Positions 44,834 through 54,807 of a stretch of DNA of 64,000 nt are shown piece by piece. Below the pieces are notes generated by a model that was not told the DNA's origin, did no database searches, and saw only the letters and a program-made list of their open reading frames with translations. The translations under genes and the position numbers were made by a program. The DNA comes from Cladobotryum mycophilum. Its lineage: Eukaryota; Ascomycota; Sordariomycetes; Hypocreales; Hypocreaceae. Location: the NCBI GenBank assembly GCA_036429605.1, contig JAVFKD010000016.1, positions 4,836,001 to 4,900,000 on the forward strand, read 5' to 3'. Within the stretch, counting starts at the first letter, position 1, and each line of letters starts with the position of its first letter.

Positions 44834-46179
44834 CTACTTGCGGATACCTCGGACCTCAGTGGCGTTAGGGTTTGTGGCCGGGGTCTCGGTGTTTCCTCGC
44901 TGCGACCTCTCTACTCCTCCTGCCATTGCTAACTGCGAGTTCGGGCACGAGGAGGCGTAATGTCCTTGCTGCTTACACGCCCAACAGGTGATATCAGGGT
45001 AGTCCCTCTTCGCTCCACTGCCTCGAACCACCGGTTCTATATGATCGCTCTGATCGCCCTTCGAGGTCTCTGCGTCCTTGCTGTATAGGCTCTTCGGGGC
45101 CATGTCCCTATCGTTGTTATCGTTCCGGGGCGGGTTTCTCTCGCGGCCCCTGTTTGTGTAAGTAACGCCCCTTTCTGCTTGGTAGCTTCGTGTGCTATAG
45201 TGGGTATTGGATTCGACGCGTTCCCCTGCTTCGCGAAGCTCTTGCCAGGTCGCAGGGAGCTTAGCGCGAGTAAGCTCCGTTTTTATCTCGGGCAATAACG
45301 TGTCTATAAAGAACGCCATACGAAGCAGAACTGGAAGTTTCTCGGGCATCTCGGCCTCGATCAGGTCCCACGTATGGATGTGTTTCTTAAACGCGGTTCC
45401 TGGTTTCTGTTGGAGGGTTCTTAGCCGCGAGGCCGCTGAGAGGGCCCTGTTTTCTTCGCTTCCAACTAGCCCTTGACAAAAGCGGAGGAATTCCTGCCAT
45501 GTTGGTAAAACGTCCTTGCCGTCTAATTCTCGGCTCGTCAATAGCTTTGTCCATTCTTGCTTCGCCCTCCCTTCGAGGCCGCGACTAGCTGCTATGACCT
45601 TCGGTTCGTCCTCAGAGTATGCCCAGGGCTTCTCGCGGAATAGCAGCTTTGCTGCCATAGCAAACTCCATATACTTAGTCCACGAATCCCCGTTAAACTT
45701 GGTCTCTACCGGATCAATTCGACGGTGGTAGTGAGCTGGTTGCGAGTTCGGGGGGTCCCCGTAGCGAGATGTGAACGTTTCGTCCGCCTGAAAGAATCGG
45801 GGTGCCTCGCTATGACTTCGTCGCGGGATCTCGTCGAGGACCCTGAGGCGACGAGGGGGCGCTCTGTTGCTAAATCCGAGTTGGCCTCATCCAATTGTCG
45901 TTTAAGGTCTCTGAGCCGACGAAGGCGTAGTGCTTCGGCTACCTGGCGTTGTAGCTGCTCCTCCTCGGTGACCTCGCTGAGGGTTGTCGACGCAGGCGTT
46001 GCTGGGCTCCCAGAGGGTATGTTCGAAGGTATTCTAAAGGTTTGTCGTACGGGTTCCTGATTCAACGCATTTTCTTCTCTTAGAAATTCCGTAAGGTCCC
46101 CGGCCTCTGACTGCTCCCTCGCTGCTATCTCCTCGCGAGGTTCCGCGTCAAGGGCATCGTAAATTTCTTCGTTCTCCAT
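44834..46179 (-). CDS. gag: gypsy-2 gag, one frame break
   Basis: ATG 46179 (MENEEIYDALDAEPREE) to TAG 44836-44834, about 448 aa after restoring one base. The N-terminal part is acidic with a coiled-coil-like stretch (VTEEEQLQRQVAEALRLRRL). The capsid core follows (RIDPVETKFNGDSWTKYMEF, LFREKPWAYSEDE, KHIHTWDLIEAEMPE). Near the end stands a CCHC zinc knuckle (CWACKQQGHYASSC). The frame breaks at 45855-45859 (five G on the plus strand, CCCCC in the gene), and one extra C joins the two halves with sensible sequence on both sides. Gag forms the particle and packages RNA. Confidence 0.88.
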
Positions 46180-46225
46180 TGTGCCTCAAGCGGTCCCTAT
46201 CCCAAGGTGGGTAGAAGAATTGACT

Positions 46226-46427
46226 TGTCAGGTTTTTGGTCACAAGGGAGTGAATGAGTGCACAATTCAGTAGCTAGGTCGTAGCTATCTCGCAGGTAGG
46301 TCTCAATTGGTGACGGTTTCAATTCTTGCCCTTCTAATTCCTTGATCAACGGCCGCGCCTCAAGGCGCGCGCCGCTGGTCGGCGTCGGAAAAACCTTCTT
46401 CCTTCCACTCTTACACAGCTCATGACA
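46226..46427 (-). repeat. 5' LTR of gypsy-2
   Basis: Matches the other LTR and is followed by the ATTAA duplication. The region just inside (complement of 46200-46225) does not match the usual tRNA-Met primer site; I could not identify the primer. Confidence 0.95.
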
Positions 46428-47208
46428 ATTAAGGTCGAATATTATATTAATTATTTATTGTTTAACAGGGAGAAAAGGGTTTTTTTTATATTTTTTTCGT
46501 TTTTGTTTTTCTATTAGATCGTTTAGGCTATAGGTTTTGCGAAGATAGTATTTAACGTTTATAATACTATAAGCATTAAAAAAAATTAATTTTTATTTTT
46601 TTATATAATACTAATATATTTATTTTTTTTGCTTAGGGTTTATTTATAACTTAATATTAAAATTATATTATTATATCTATAATATAAGAACTCTAGAGTA
46701 CATTATTTTTATATATTCTAGGAATTTTATCTAAGGGAAGTCTTTTTATGTTTTATTATTAGTTTATAGAAGGGAAGGTAAAGAAGATTTTTTAAAAGAG
46801 CTAGATGAATTATCCGCCTAGAGTTAGAGATTTAATATAAGATCTATATTTAATAAATTAATAAAATCCTTAATTGCTCTATAATAGTAAGGGACTATGT
46901 ATAATACTTATTTTTATTATTTTATTATATGTAATGCGTTATTTGTTTGTTTTTAATTAATTTATATTCCAGTAGTAGTGACTAGTATAAGTTCCTTTTA
47001 ACCAGTTATAATAGTATCCTCTGAGGCAAAATGACTCTTTATAGGGTAATATAACCTACCTATTAATCTCGTTAATTCTTTTAATCAACGGGGTTTTTAT
47101 ATTGATTAAATTGATAATTGACGGAGGCCAACGTTGAATTAATTGAATTAACCGTTGATAGTCAATTCAATCAATTTCGTTGACGTCGTTGCATTGTTGG
47201 CCACTCTG

Positions 47209-49507
47209 ATACAGAGTAGATTGATTTAAAATTCTAGTTACATTCTAGAGTGCTATTTTTTCTTTTGCAAAACGCAGCAATACATATACTGAGTATATCC
47301 TTTGTCTTAAAATAGTACTATAGGCTTATATTTTTATTCAATTATTTTTATCCATAGACCTGATTATACCACCATATATACGTCTTTCAAAAACAGACTT
47401 TGCTAAGCAATGGTGCAATGGAGCCATGTGTGCTTTAGCGTTAGGTAGGGAAGCTTATCTTTTAAATTGGGGTGCCAGGGGAAGCAGGTACCGGGACGGC
47501 TCGAAAGATAAAAGTGGATTATTTATGCTTTGTATGATGGTATCAACAATCAATTCTTTACCTTTGTTCGTTTAATTTGATCGATCCTATTCCTACTCTT
47601 AGACCACGGCGTTTGTACGCTAGTTTGTATTGTTTCCTTTGTTCATAATAACCGATCAGATGCAGATCCATTCTTATCCTTTATTTCTAGATCAAACCAA
47701 CTCTAAACAAATAATCTAGGTCGTGCTGATTATCCGGATATTGAACAATGCTTTGTCTACGACTGTGGCTTCAATAGGGTCACCCAGGGCTAGCGGAAGC
47801 TTTTGGGCCACTATGTCCTCCTTTGTTTTTGTGTTCTCTTTCGCTATGCCAATGGGTTTAAGTGTTACGGTTCTGTATTAAATACTAATAGTGAATAATT
47901 CACAACAAACATGAAGCAATTTATGATCGTCAAGGGAAGCATGAGTCAAAACTCGACGGTCTCATGATGCTGTTACGGCAACATGTTACTTCACAGGATC
48001 AACACAATAAAAGAAGCGATGTCCAGTTTGAGTAATTTAGGGCTTGACAGACGAACGGGAGCCTGGGCCAGCTACACCTTATGGTCGAGCTGATACCTTT
48101 TTATGAACCTGAAAAGGGCAAGATCTGACCCCAGGAGTTCCCAAGAAACGCCCAAGAGTTCTACTTGATGAGGAAGCCAGAGCATAAAATGCTGCTCGAG
48201 GACCTCACTGACTTTTATGGGCTGCGAGATTGTTTTGACAGTAATGGCGTTATGCGCAGTGTGCTAGCTTTCGATCGCTTAGAAGCACTTCATGGGCTCC
48301 GCCAGCAAAACTTCCAAGTAGTTAGAATACATTGAAGGCTGGATCATTCATTCGACTGATGGCCCGAGATTTGTCTTCAGGGACTGTTATGTAGTGTTGA
48401 TCTTGTCTTTCTTTATGCATGCCGATATGTTGGTTTAATGAGAGATTGGTAACCGTGGGATGAGAAGATAAAATTTACGGGTGTGATCATCACTCGGTTG
48501 GCCCTCTGATGAAAGTATTATGGTGTTGGACATTCATTGGGATCCCCGTTGTGACTGGATGCCTAAAGATTAAATCGAAGACAGGGAACTCTAGTTCTGG
48601 CGAAATAGACACAACCTGGGGATAGCAAAGCTCGAAGTTAGGGACATTTGCCATGAATGTGGCTGCAATGTCAACCCTGAGACTTGAGATTGGTATGCAA
48701 GAGCCTGCTTTGTATAAATGAGGGCGCCTTACATTCGAAGCCCATTCTTTCACTCCAAGCCACAGTCTGCAGTAGGCGAGTATTTAATGAGACACCGGCG
48801 TACTTGGAAATTGTAGCTTAAAGTTCATTTCTACGCTTGATACATTGACTACGTATGTCACTAATATCATGAGTATTAGATCCTCTAGTTCGCAGTATCA
48901 GTGCGGAAAATAAATAGCGTTTGGCTGAAGAAATATACACTGAGAAAAGCAACCCAAGGCTTACTACCCGAAACTTGACAATGTATTGAACCTCTTCTTC
49001 GCTAATGATTTCTATACAGTTGTCAGATAGCTATGACGTGGTCGCGTCTACGCAAAATTTCCTTGATGTTCTTGTGAAAGTTAGAGTAGGTTCACCACCT
49101 TGTCGCACTGTTAATAGATTTTTCGCCGCCGCGATATTAACATGAGTAAACGGGTAGAGCATCATATTTTCATGCCTTACATTATTATTAGTCTGGAACA
49201 CCCTGTAGCCTGTGCCATATTGGATAAGCTTACAGAAGGGCAGCTACAATGACATGGCTATGAGTACTTGTGCTGCTTGTTTAGCGGGATCCCCCTACTA
49301 CCTAGGTAGGTAAGAAAGCCGCCTTTTGGTCGAGCTCAATAGCTAACCCGGTAAGAGAGCCTGTAACAAGTACTCGGTACGGCCTACTGTAGTTGTTATA
49401 ATTTCTAGATAGCTCCTTAAGGATACGTTTCTTATTGCAGCTAAGATTATACTCGAAAAGAACCTAGATCTCAGAACTGCAGTTTTGCCAACAGAAGCCA
49501 CCCTTTA
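47209..49507. other. Intergenic 2.3 kb with probable gene remnants
   Basis: No intact gene is supported. A minus-strand frame at 47730-47890 encodes a protein-like tail (KPIGIAKENTKTKEDIVAQ...). A plus-strand stretch at about 48139-48336 reads QEFPRNAQEFYLMRKPEHK. A minus-strand frame at 48490-48753 reads LCYPQVVSISPELEFPVFD. These look like decayed coding pieces of unknown families. A diverged repeat occupies 48892-49155. Confidence 0.4.
48892..49155. repeat. Diverged dispersed repeat, copy B
   Basis: Colinear with 35525-35790 over about 250 bp with many substitutions and a few small indels. The minus-strand reading kept in copy A (EEEV...KFRV...SAL) is recognisable here, but upstream frames are interrupted. 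Confidence 0.6.
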
Positions 49508-50734
49508 TTAAGCCTTGGTTGGCACGGCACTCTGGGCCGGAACCTCTACAACTGGCGCAACAATAGGCTCATCCTCGCCATCCTCTTTCATCCCTCCCAA
49601 GATCATCGACTTGGGCGCCATGGCCTGCCACAGCTCCGGGTCTGTAAACGCCTTGAACTTCTCGTCATGCCACTGGCCGGCGGTGATGGCGCGGCCCTCC
49701 GAGTCGACAAACATGGTATCATCCTCGGCACGCAAGAAATAAGCGATCGAGTAACGGTGCTCAGTAGGGTCAAAGGGCACGACGCGGTGGATGCAGCTCT
49801 GGAACTTCATGCCGCTCGCGAAGCGCAGCGAGTCACCGACGTGCACGAACGCGCACCCAGGCTTGGGCGCCACAAAGCCCATCTTCTGTGCGCCGCAGGT
49901 GCCAGGTGGGCGGATCTGCAGGCCCCACTGCTCACTGAAGAGAAGAGTGAGAGTGCTGATGTCGGTGTGCTTCTGGTGCCCGATGCGGTTCTGGCCGGCA
50001 AGCTCAGAGGGGAGGTAATGCATCATGGACAGCTAGTGTTTAGACTGTGTTAGTGGTGGGGGGATATGGAAAGATGAGAAAAGAAAAGGCAAAAGACAAA
50101 CAGTTGTAGTGGAGGGCCGGTCATTGCGGTGCGAGTTCTCAAAGCGCCCGGCGCCCGTCAGGTGCAGGCCGGTAGACAGAGCCGATAGGATGACTTTGGT
50201 AACGGTGTTGCAGCTGCCAATGGCGTTCTCGAGGATTTGCAGGTCGCCGCTGTTCTTGACAGGGGCCGGGATCTTAGGGCTGTCCCGCTGGATCTCGTCT
50301 CGCGACACCTTAAGCATCTCGTATCCGTCCTTGGTGCCGGCTCCAACACCCGTGCGACTACCCACAGGCTCATAGCTGGGTTGATGAGAGATGCGTCAGG
50401 ACCTTGTGTTTTACGACGGGACAGGAGAGACGAAAACAACATACCCCAGATGTGAAGAGATAAGGCCAAACTCGTTCTTGGCCTCGATGGGGGCGTCGAA
50501 GAAGCGCTTCATCAGCTTGAGCGTCTCCTGCTGGTCGGCCAGCATCCGGCGACCGTCGATGCCCTGGAGGTCAAGATAAAAGTACCCCTCCTCCAAGCAA
50601 GCATTGACCACCTTGTCGACCTCGCTGGGATCCTGGGAGAGGAGGAGCCCGTAGTTGATGGTCTGCATCGACCAGACAGGCACCTTTTTGCCATTCCACT
50701 CGACAGTCTGCGGGGGGTCAAGAACAGGGGCCAT
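49508..50734 (-). CDS. 2-oxoglutarate/Fe(II) oxygenase (isopenicillin N synthase-like), three exons
   Basis: Exons 50734-50445, 50375-50102 and 50032-49508 (TAA) give 362 aa. An N-terminal DIOX_N-like part (VDKVVNACLEEGYFYLDLQG) is followed by the 2OG-Fe(II) domain with HTD (His 210, Asp 212), distal His 270 in SCIHRVVPF and the 2OG-binding Arg 281 in RYSIAYF. All iron and co-substrate residues are present. The fold covers desaturases, hydroxylases and ring-closing oxidases of secondary metabolism; the substrate is unknown. The 69-nt introns have GTATGT and GTTTGT donors and a CACTAAC branch. Its neighbour is an AsaB/CmcJ-like oxygenase in the same orientation, then a divergent amidohydrolase, suggesting a shared pathway. 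Confidence 0.92.
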
Positions 50735-51167
50735 GATGTACTACTATAAATGTTTACTGGAGGGTAATGTTAAGTGTTGGGAGAGTGTTAATGGATCAGG
50801 ACTCGGGAGCTGGGAATACGAACGAAGTGAGCATTATATACTCTAGAAACACTACAGTACCCCGCATCTGCTATATTACGCGTTATAACAGCCTAAGGCA
50901 ACTATAGCCGTTACATAACCCCGTACATGACTAAGTGCATAATCCAAACAACTGCACGTTAAGCTGTGTTTACTACTCTATGCTATCTAATTCAGCTTCC
51001 AAGGCGGTAAGTATGTTCTTGGAATCGGTGCCGGGAGTCGGAGGTGTTGGACGCGGGAATAGTTGCCCCGATTAGCTCGCCGATCCCATGGCGCCCAACC
51101 CTCCTTGTACGACCAAAGAGGGAGAGGAGCGCCTTTCCCCTCCCGGCATTTACGTACTCTACCGACA
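50735..51167. other. Intergenic between two oxygenase genes
   Basis: 433 bp containing the promoter of the 2OG oxygenase and the 3' flank of the AsaB-like gene. No gene seen. Confidence 0.4.
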
Positions 51168-52046
51168 CTAGTACAAAGCCAGGCACCTGACCTCGATGCT
51201 TTGCCGAGACTCACACGCGCGGTACGCGGGGTCCTCGAATGCTGAGTGAAGCGCCCGCCGCGCCACGGCCTCGTCCGAGTCAAAGCACTTGATGAGCAAC
51301 ACGTCCTGGGGCGTCATGCCGTGCTTGTAAAACCACTGGTGGCTTGGATTATGGCGGACGACCCACGATTCGCCTACAAAGTCGTTCTCGGTCATCTCGG
51401 CCCCGACGAGATCGGAGTCGGGCACGGAGCCGGCATCGGCCACAGTGATGGGGTCCTTGAGGATGGGCTGGATGGGCCGCCACACATTGATGATCTGGTA
51501 CCGCTGCTTGACCAACTCGTCGGCTTCGATTGGAAACTCCCAGCGCAGCCGCCGCTCGGCGCCCTCGTACGACTGGTCAACGTGTGTTCTGGTGACAGGT
51601 CCGCGGTTGGCGAGGTTGTGTAAGCCCAGGTGGTGCCACTGGGTCGGGCCGCGGCGCACTTTGTGGTTGAAAATGTGGACGGCCCGGGCCCCTGTGACAG
51701 TTTTTATGAGCTGCTCGCACTCTTCGTAGTAGGTGGTCTGGATCTGCTGCTCTTCGGTAAAGGCTTCCTCGTGGCTCTTGTGGCGGCAGTATTGGAAGCC
51801 ATGGCTGTCGAGAGTATACTGATCCTCGTCGCCACTGACGTCGGAAATCACAAAATCCCACGCTTTGTGAGGCCGTTGGTTGCTAATTCTTCCCTTGCCT
51901 ATGAAGATGGGCGTTGGCTTTAAGCCATCACCCGGATCGTCCCAGTAGTTTAACGTGGTTGCCACGTGGTGTTTGTCAACAGGCATTGTTTCGTGCTTTA
52001 CCTTTGTGTCGCGATAAGATGCAGAAGATTGGACTGCCTTCTTCAA
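51168..52046 (-). CDS. AsaB / CmcJ-like hydroxylase-desaturase family protein
   Basis: A single intact frame of 292 aa; ATG at codon 21 (MPVDKHHVATTLNYWDDPG, 51986) is a plausible alternative start because family members begin near this segment. Characteristic parts are HHVATTLNYWDDPGDG, the V.IFNHKVRR segment, RTHVDQSY with a His-x-Asp (His 155, Asp 157) likely metal site, INVWRPIQ, and the C-terminal WFYKHGMTPQDVLLIKCFDS followed by ALHSAFEDP. Relatives include aspergillic-acid AsaB, GA4 desaturase and the cephamycin P8 protein CmcJ; many act in natural-product tailoring. The gene appears complete, stop TAG. It is transcribed away from the M20 gene and in the same direction as the 2OG oxygenase. 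Confidence 0.9.
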   Translation of the reverse strand: MKKAVQSSASYRDTKVKHETMPVDKHHVATTLNYWDDPGDGLKPTPIFIGKGRISNQRPHKAWDFVISDVSGDEDQYTLDSHGFQYCRHKSHEEAFTEEQQIQTTYYEECEQLIKTVTGARAVHIFNHKVRRGPTQWHHLGLHNLANRGPVTRTHVDQSYEGAERRLRWEFPIEADELVKQRYQIINVWRPIQPILKDPITVADAGSVPDSDLVGAEMTENDFVGESWVVRHNPSHQWFYKHGMTPQDVLLIKCFDSDEAVARRALHSAFEDPAYRACESRQSIEVRCLALY

Positions 52047-52378
52047 TTAATACAATTAAGTGACAAAAGAGGGCAGACTTTTGTTATATGACTGTAGCAT
52101 TAGTACTGCTGACTTAGCCCAGGCTAAAACGAACACATTCCGGCGCACCCTTGGACGGCGGAATGATCGCCCAAAGGGATTGAGGGGTTATCAATTCCCT
52201 GAAAGATCCCCGTAGCAAAATACTCGTTGGTCCAAGGGGTGGGGTAGGGCCACTGCAGCCCCGGCTATAGCTGAAGAGCATAGACCAACGGGTACTGACG
52301 TGTATACAACGCGCCAACACTCGCTTATGGCGCATTTCGCATCCATATAAATACTTTGCTCGTTTCTTACTACCGAGT
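52047..52378. promoter_or_regulatory. Divergent promoter region between AsaB-like and M20 genes
   Basis: A 332-bp segment separates the starts of two divergent genes, so both promoters must lie here. I see no certain binding motif. The placement suggests, but does not prove, co-regulation of the two genes. Confidence 0.5.
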
Positions 52379-53729
52379 ATGGAAGACGGATTTGTTATCG
52401 TCCCCAGAGCTGGCGACGAGGAAGAATTCGAAAGCCCACCCGAGCACCTACCCGATATCGACCATTTCATCCATAGTTTGGAGCCTTCACTATGGCCCCT
52501 GAACAGCTTCCTCCACGACAACCCCGAGCTCGCCTACAAGGAGTACAAGGCCCATGATGCTTTGACCAACTTCATGCAGTCTCGAGAGGGCTGGCATGTC
52601 ACACCGTCGGCTTATAGGATGGAGACGGCATGGGTGGCGGTCTATGACAGCGGCAGGCCAGGCCCTGTGGTCTCATTCAACGCAGAGATGGGTATGGCCT
52701 CTTTCCTTAACACGGATTTGCAGATACTTAGCAAATAACTCAGACGCACTCCCCGTCCTGGGCCATGCATGTGGCCACAACCTCATCGCGATGGCTTCCC
52801 TAGCCGCAGGCCTCGCCACAGCCGAAATACTACGCCGCCACCACCTTCCGGGCAAAGTTATCATCATCGGCACGCCAGCTGAAGAGGGCGGTGGCGGCAA
52901 GATTAAATGCCTCGAGGCAGGTGCCTACGCAGACGTCGACATCTCCATCATCTCCCACCCAGGAATCCTGAACAACAGCCCGCTAGTCCGCACAACAGCC
53001 TTTGCGCATCTTAACATCGCCTACTACGGTCGCGCAGCCCACGCAGCCAATAGCCCCTGGCTGGGCATTAACGCGCTTGACGCCCTCATCGTCGCCTACA
53101 ATGCCATCTCCGTCCTGCGCCAGCAGACACGACCCGACGATATTATAGGTCTGCAAATCACAAATGGCGGGAATAAGCCCAACGTCATTCACGAGCACGC
53201 AGCGGGGGTTGCCGTGCTCCGCGCCGCCAGCGCATCACGACTGCGTGAGCTGCAGCAAAAGGTCAAGGCATGTTTCCGCGCCGGGGCCGAGGCCACGGGG
53301 GCGAGGGTTGAGATCGAGGTTATGCCGGGGTACATGGACCATCTCCCAAATCGCGTGCTTGCGGCGTCGTACAGGAAGTACTGGGAGGCCTTGCCTGACC
53401 CGCCCGACCCGCCCCTTCCACTGCCAGGACAGCTCACATGGGTCAAGGCGAGTACAGACCAGGGGAACATAAGTTATGCTTTGCCGAGTATGAATGTTAG
53501 CTTCGCTATTCCTCCTGGTGCCAGGGCAGGACAGCCGCACAGTGCTGATTTTGAGAAGGCGTCCGGGACCAGGGGAGCATTTGCTAGGGCCATGAGGGTT
53601 GCCAAGGCTATGGCTGGGACTGCGACTGATGTATGTTCAACGCCTGGTTTGTTGGAGGAGATACAGGAGCAGTGGAGGCGTGATGTGGGCAAGCAGGATA
53701 ATAGCACCCCTTCTTGGCAAGGCTTGTAA
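52379..53729 (+). CDS. M20-family amidohydrolase / peptidase (ACY1L2-like), two exons
   Basis: Exons 52379-52691 and 52744-53729 (TAA) give 432 aa. The intron (52692-52743) splits the GAC codon of the first metal-site Asp. Motifs: HDNPELAYKEYKAHDALTNF, FNAEMDALPVLGHACGHN with metal ligands, IIGTPAEEGGGGKIKCLEAG with the catalytic Glu, HPG, and the dimerisation-domain segment YGRAAHAANSPWLGINALDA, then NVIHEHAAG. This is the M20D type (aminoacylase-1-like protein 2, p-aminobenzoyl-glutamate hydrolase relatives) that cleaves amide-linked small substrates. Near two oxygenases it could process a peptide or amide intermediate. Intact. Confidence 0.92.
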
Positions 53730-54807
53730 TTATAGATGTATAGTGTTGCGATTTTGTGTCTCGCAAGTGCATTAGTGATGCATTTTTGATTGCCTTTCAC
53801 ATTGGACGGCAAAGTAGATATTCCCAATAGTTCTACCTAGTTAAGACGGGCGGTTTCAACAAGACCGGATTCAAGAGCGTGTTTGCCCGCACCTTGGCAA
53901 CGTCAGTCCACATCCATATTGTAGAAGAGTCCGGCTCAATAACAGCGCCATGCTAAAGGAGCTACAAGGAGGAAACCTAGGAGTCTATGCTAAACAAGGT
54001 CCAAAGCCCCCGGTTGTAAATGCTGCCAATGTACAATTTTATTCCTAGTCGTAACCTATAAGTTCCAGTGAGCCCTTAGGAATGTCTGATAGAGGAAAAT
54101 GGATTGATTCAGCGTACAAGCAAGTTGCATGTACAGGGGATTAAGTAGGGAAGGCTATTGGTTTGGTTGTCAAGCCTTGCCATAATAATGAACATGCCAT
54201 GTTACTTTACCCTACAATGAGCCATACATGAACAAGAGCAGCTCATTGTCTTCAAATGCAAGCTTGAGTCTTTTTGAATCCAAGTAGAATAATAGTCATG
54301 AATGCTTGAGAAATTCTCTTGGAGTTTAATGACTCTAAATGGCTGTGTATGCTAGCCGAGCTTACAGACTTTGGTCTTGTGATTTCGGCAACTGGCGGAG
54401 GCAATGATTAACTCCAGCTCTTGAAAGCCTGTTGCAGCTTGAATCAAGTGCGGAGAAAAAGCTTACTCCGCAACACCGCCATTTCTGCCACACGAAGCTT
54501 TACTGATTAGCTTAGCATCTTCCCTAAAGTTACCTCGTAAACAATCCATACATTACTGTTTTTGCCAAACGCACTCTCGCCCCACCAATGATCAAATAAG
54601 CATCATACGTGAGCAATGTTTGTTGCAAGTCATGTACAACAATAGCTCCGAAATGATGACATCAACTAATTATTTTCTCTACTTACTTGACTCATACAAA
54701 TAACAGCGCTGGTTCTTAAATATATTGCTTAATACTCATTGTTTCTCTCTGGATAGCAGAAGTAGTTCCAACCTATTATACTCGAACATATTTACACATT
54801 ACTTACA
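53730..54807. other. Intergenic region, no gene seen
   Basis: About 1.1 kb. A TATA-like segment (TTAAATATATTG near 54716) lies about 90 bp before the SnoaL-like start. Nothing else is recognised. Confidence 0.45.

Larger units (their letters stand above)
39211..46427 (-). mobile_element. Ty3/gypsy chromovirus LTR retrotransposon (gypsy-2)
   Basis: Full-length 7,217-bp element in minus orientation with two 202-bp LTRs that I read as identical, bounded by TGTCA...TGACA, with 5-bp target duplications ATTAA (39206-39210 and 46428-46432). It encodes gag, then protease-RT-RNase H-integrase-chromodomain, and on the opposite strand a spliced accessory gene between pol and the 3' LTR. Its proteins are clearly different from gypsy-1, so this is a separate lineage. 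GC content is much higher than that of the host hAT remnant, so it is young and little affected by RIP. Frame breaks occur only at two five-base homopolymers plus one TAG between gag and pol. Confidence 0.95.
38674..47208. mobile_element. Eroded hAT-like DNA transposon split by gypsy-2
   Basis: The ends are inverted repeats (CAGAGTGGCCAACAAT at 38674; its complement ending at 47208) flanked by an 8-bp direct duplication ATACAGAG. TIRs beginning CAG and 8-bp duplications are hAT hallmarks. Subtracting gypsy-2 leaves about 1.3 kb of very AT-rich DNA with no transposase frame, so it is a non-autonomous or deleted and RIP-eroded element. Near both ends there are subterminal repeats of the ATTGAATTGA type. 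Confidence 0.78.

Noticed and set aside
6855..44836. Reassignment of TAG to a sense codon, since all internal stops in the window are TAG
   Set aside because: Many apparently intact genes here end in TAG (profilin, ppo, DUF2235, HET, AsaB-like, glycoside hydrolase, pogo transposase), so TAG is a normal stop. CpA-to-TpA change of CAG and TGG explains the bias.
41699..44960. Long plus-strand open frames opposite gypsy-2 pol and gag (for example 42427-42876, 44445-44960)
   Set aside because: They mirror the codon structure of gag-pol, lack introns joining them and have no domain content. Unlike 40036-40953, they are shadows.
52114..52521. Minus-strand 135-codon frame over the M20 start
   Set aside because: It overlaps the N-terminus of the M20 gene and the divergent promoter and has no family features.
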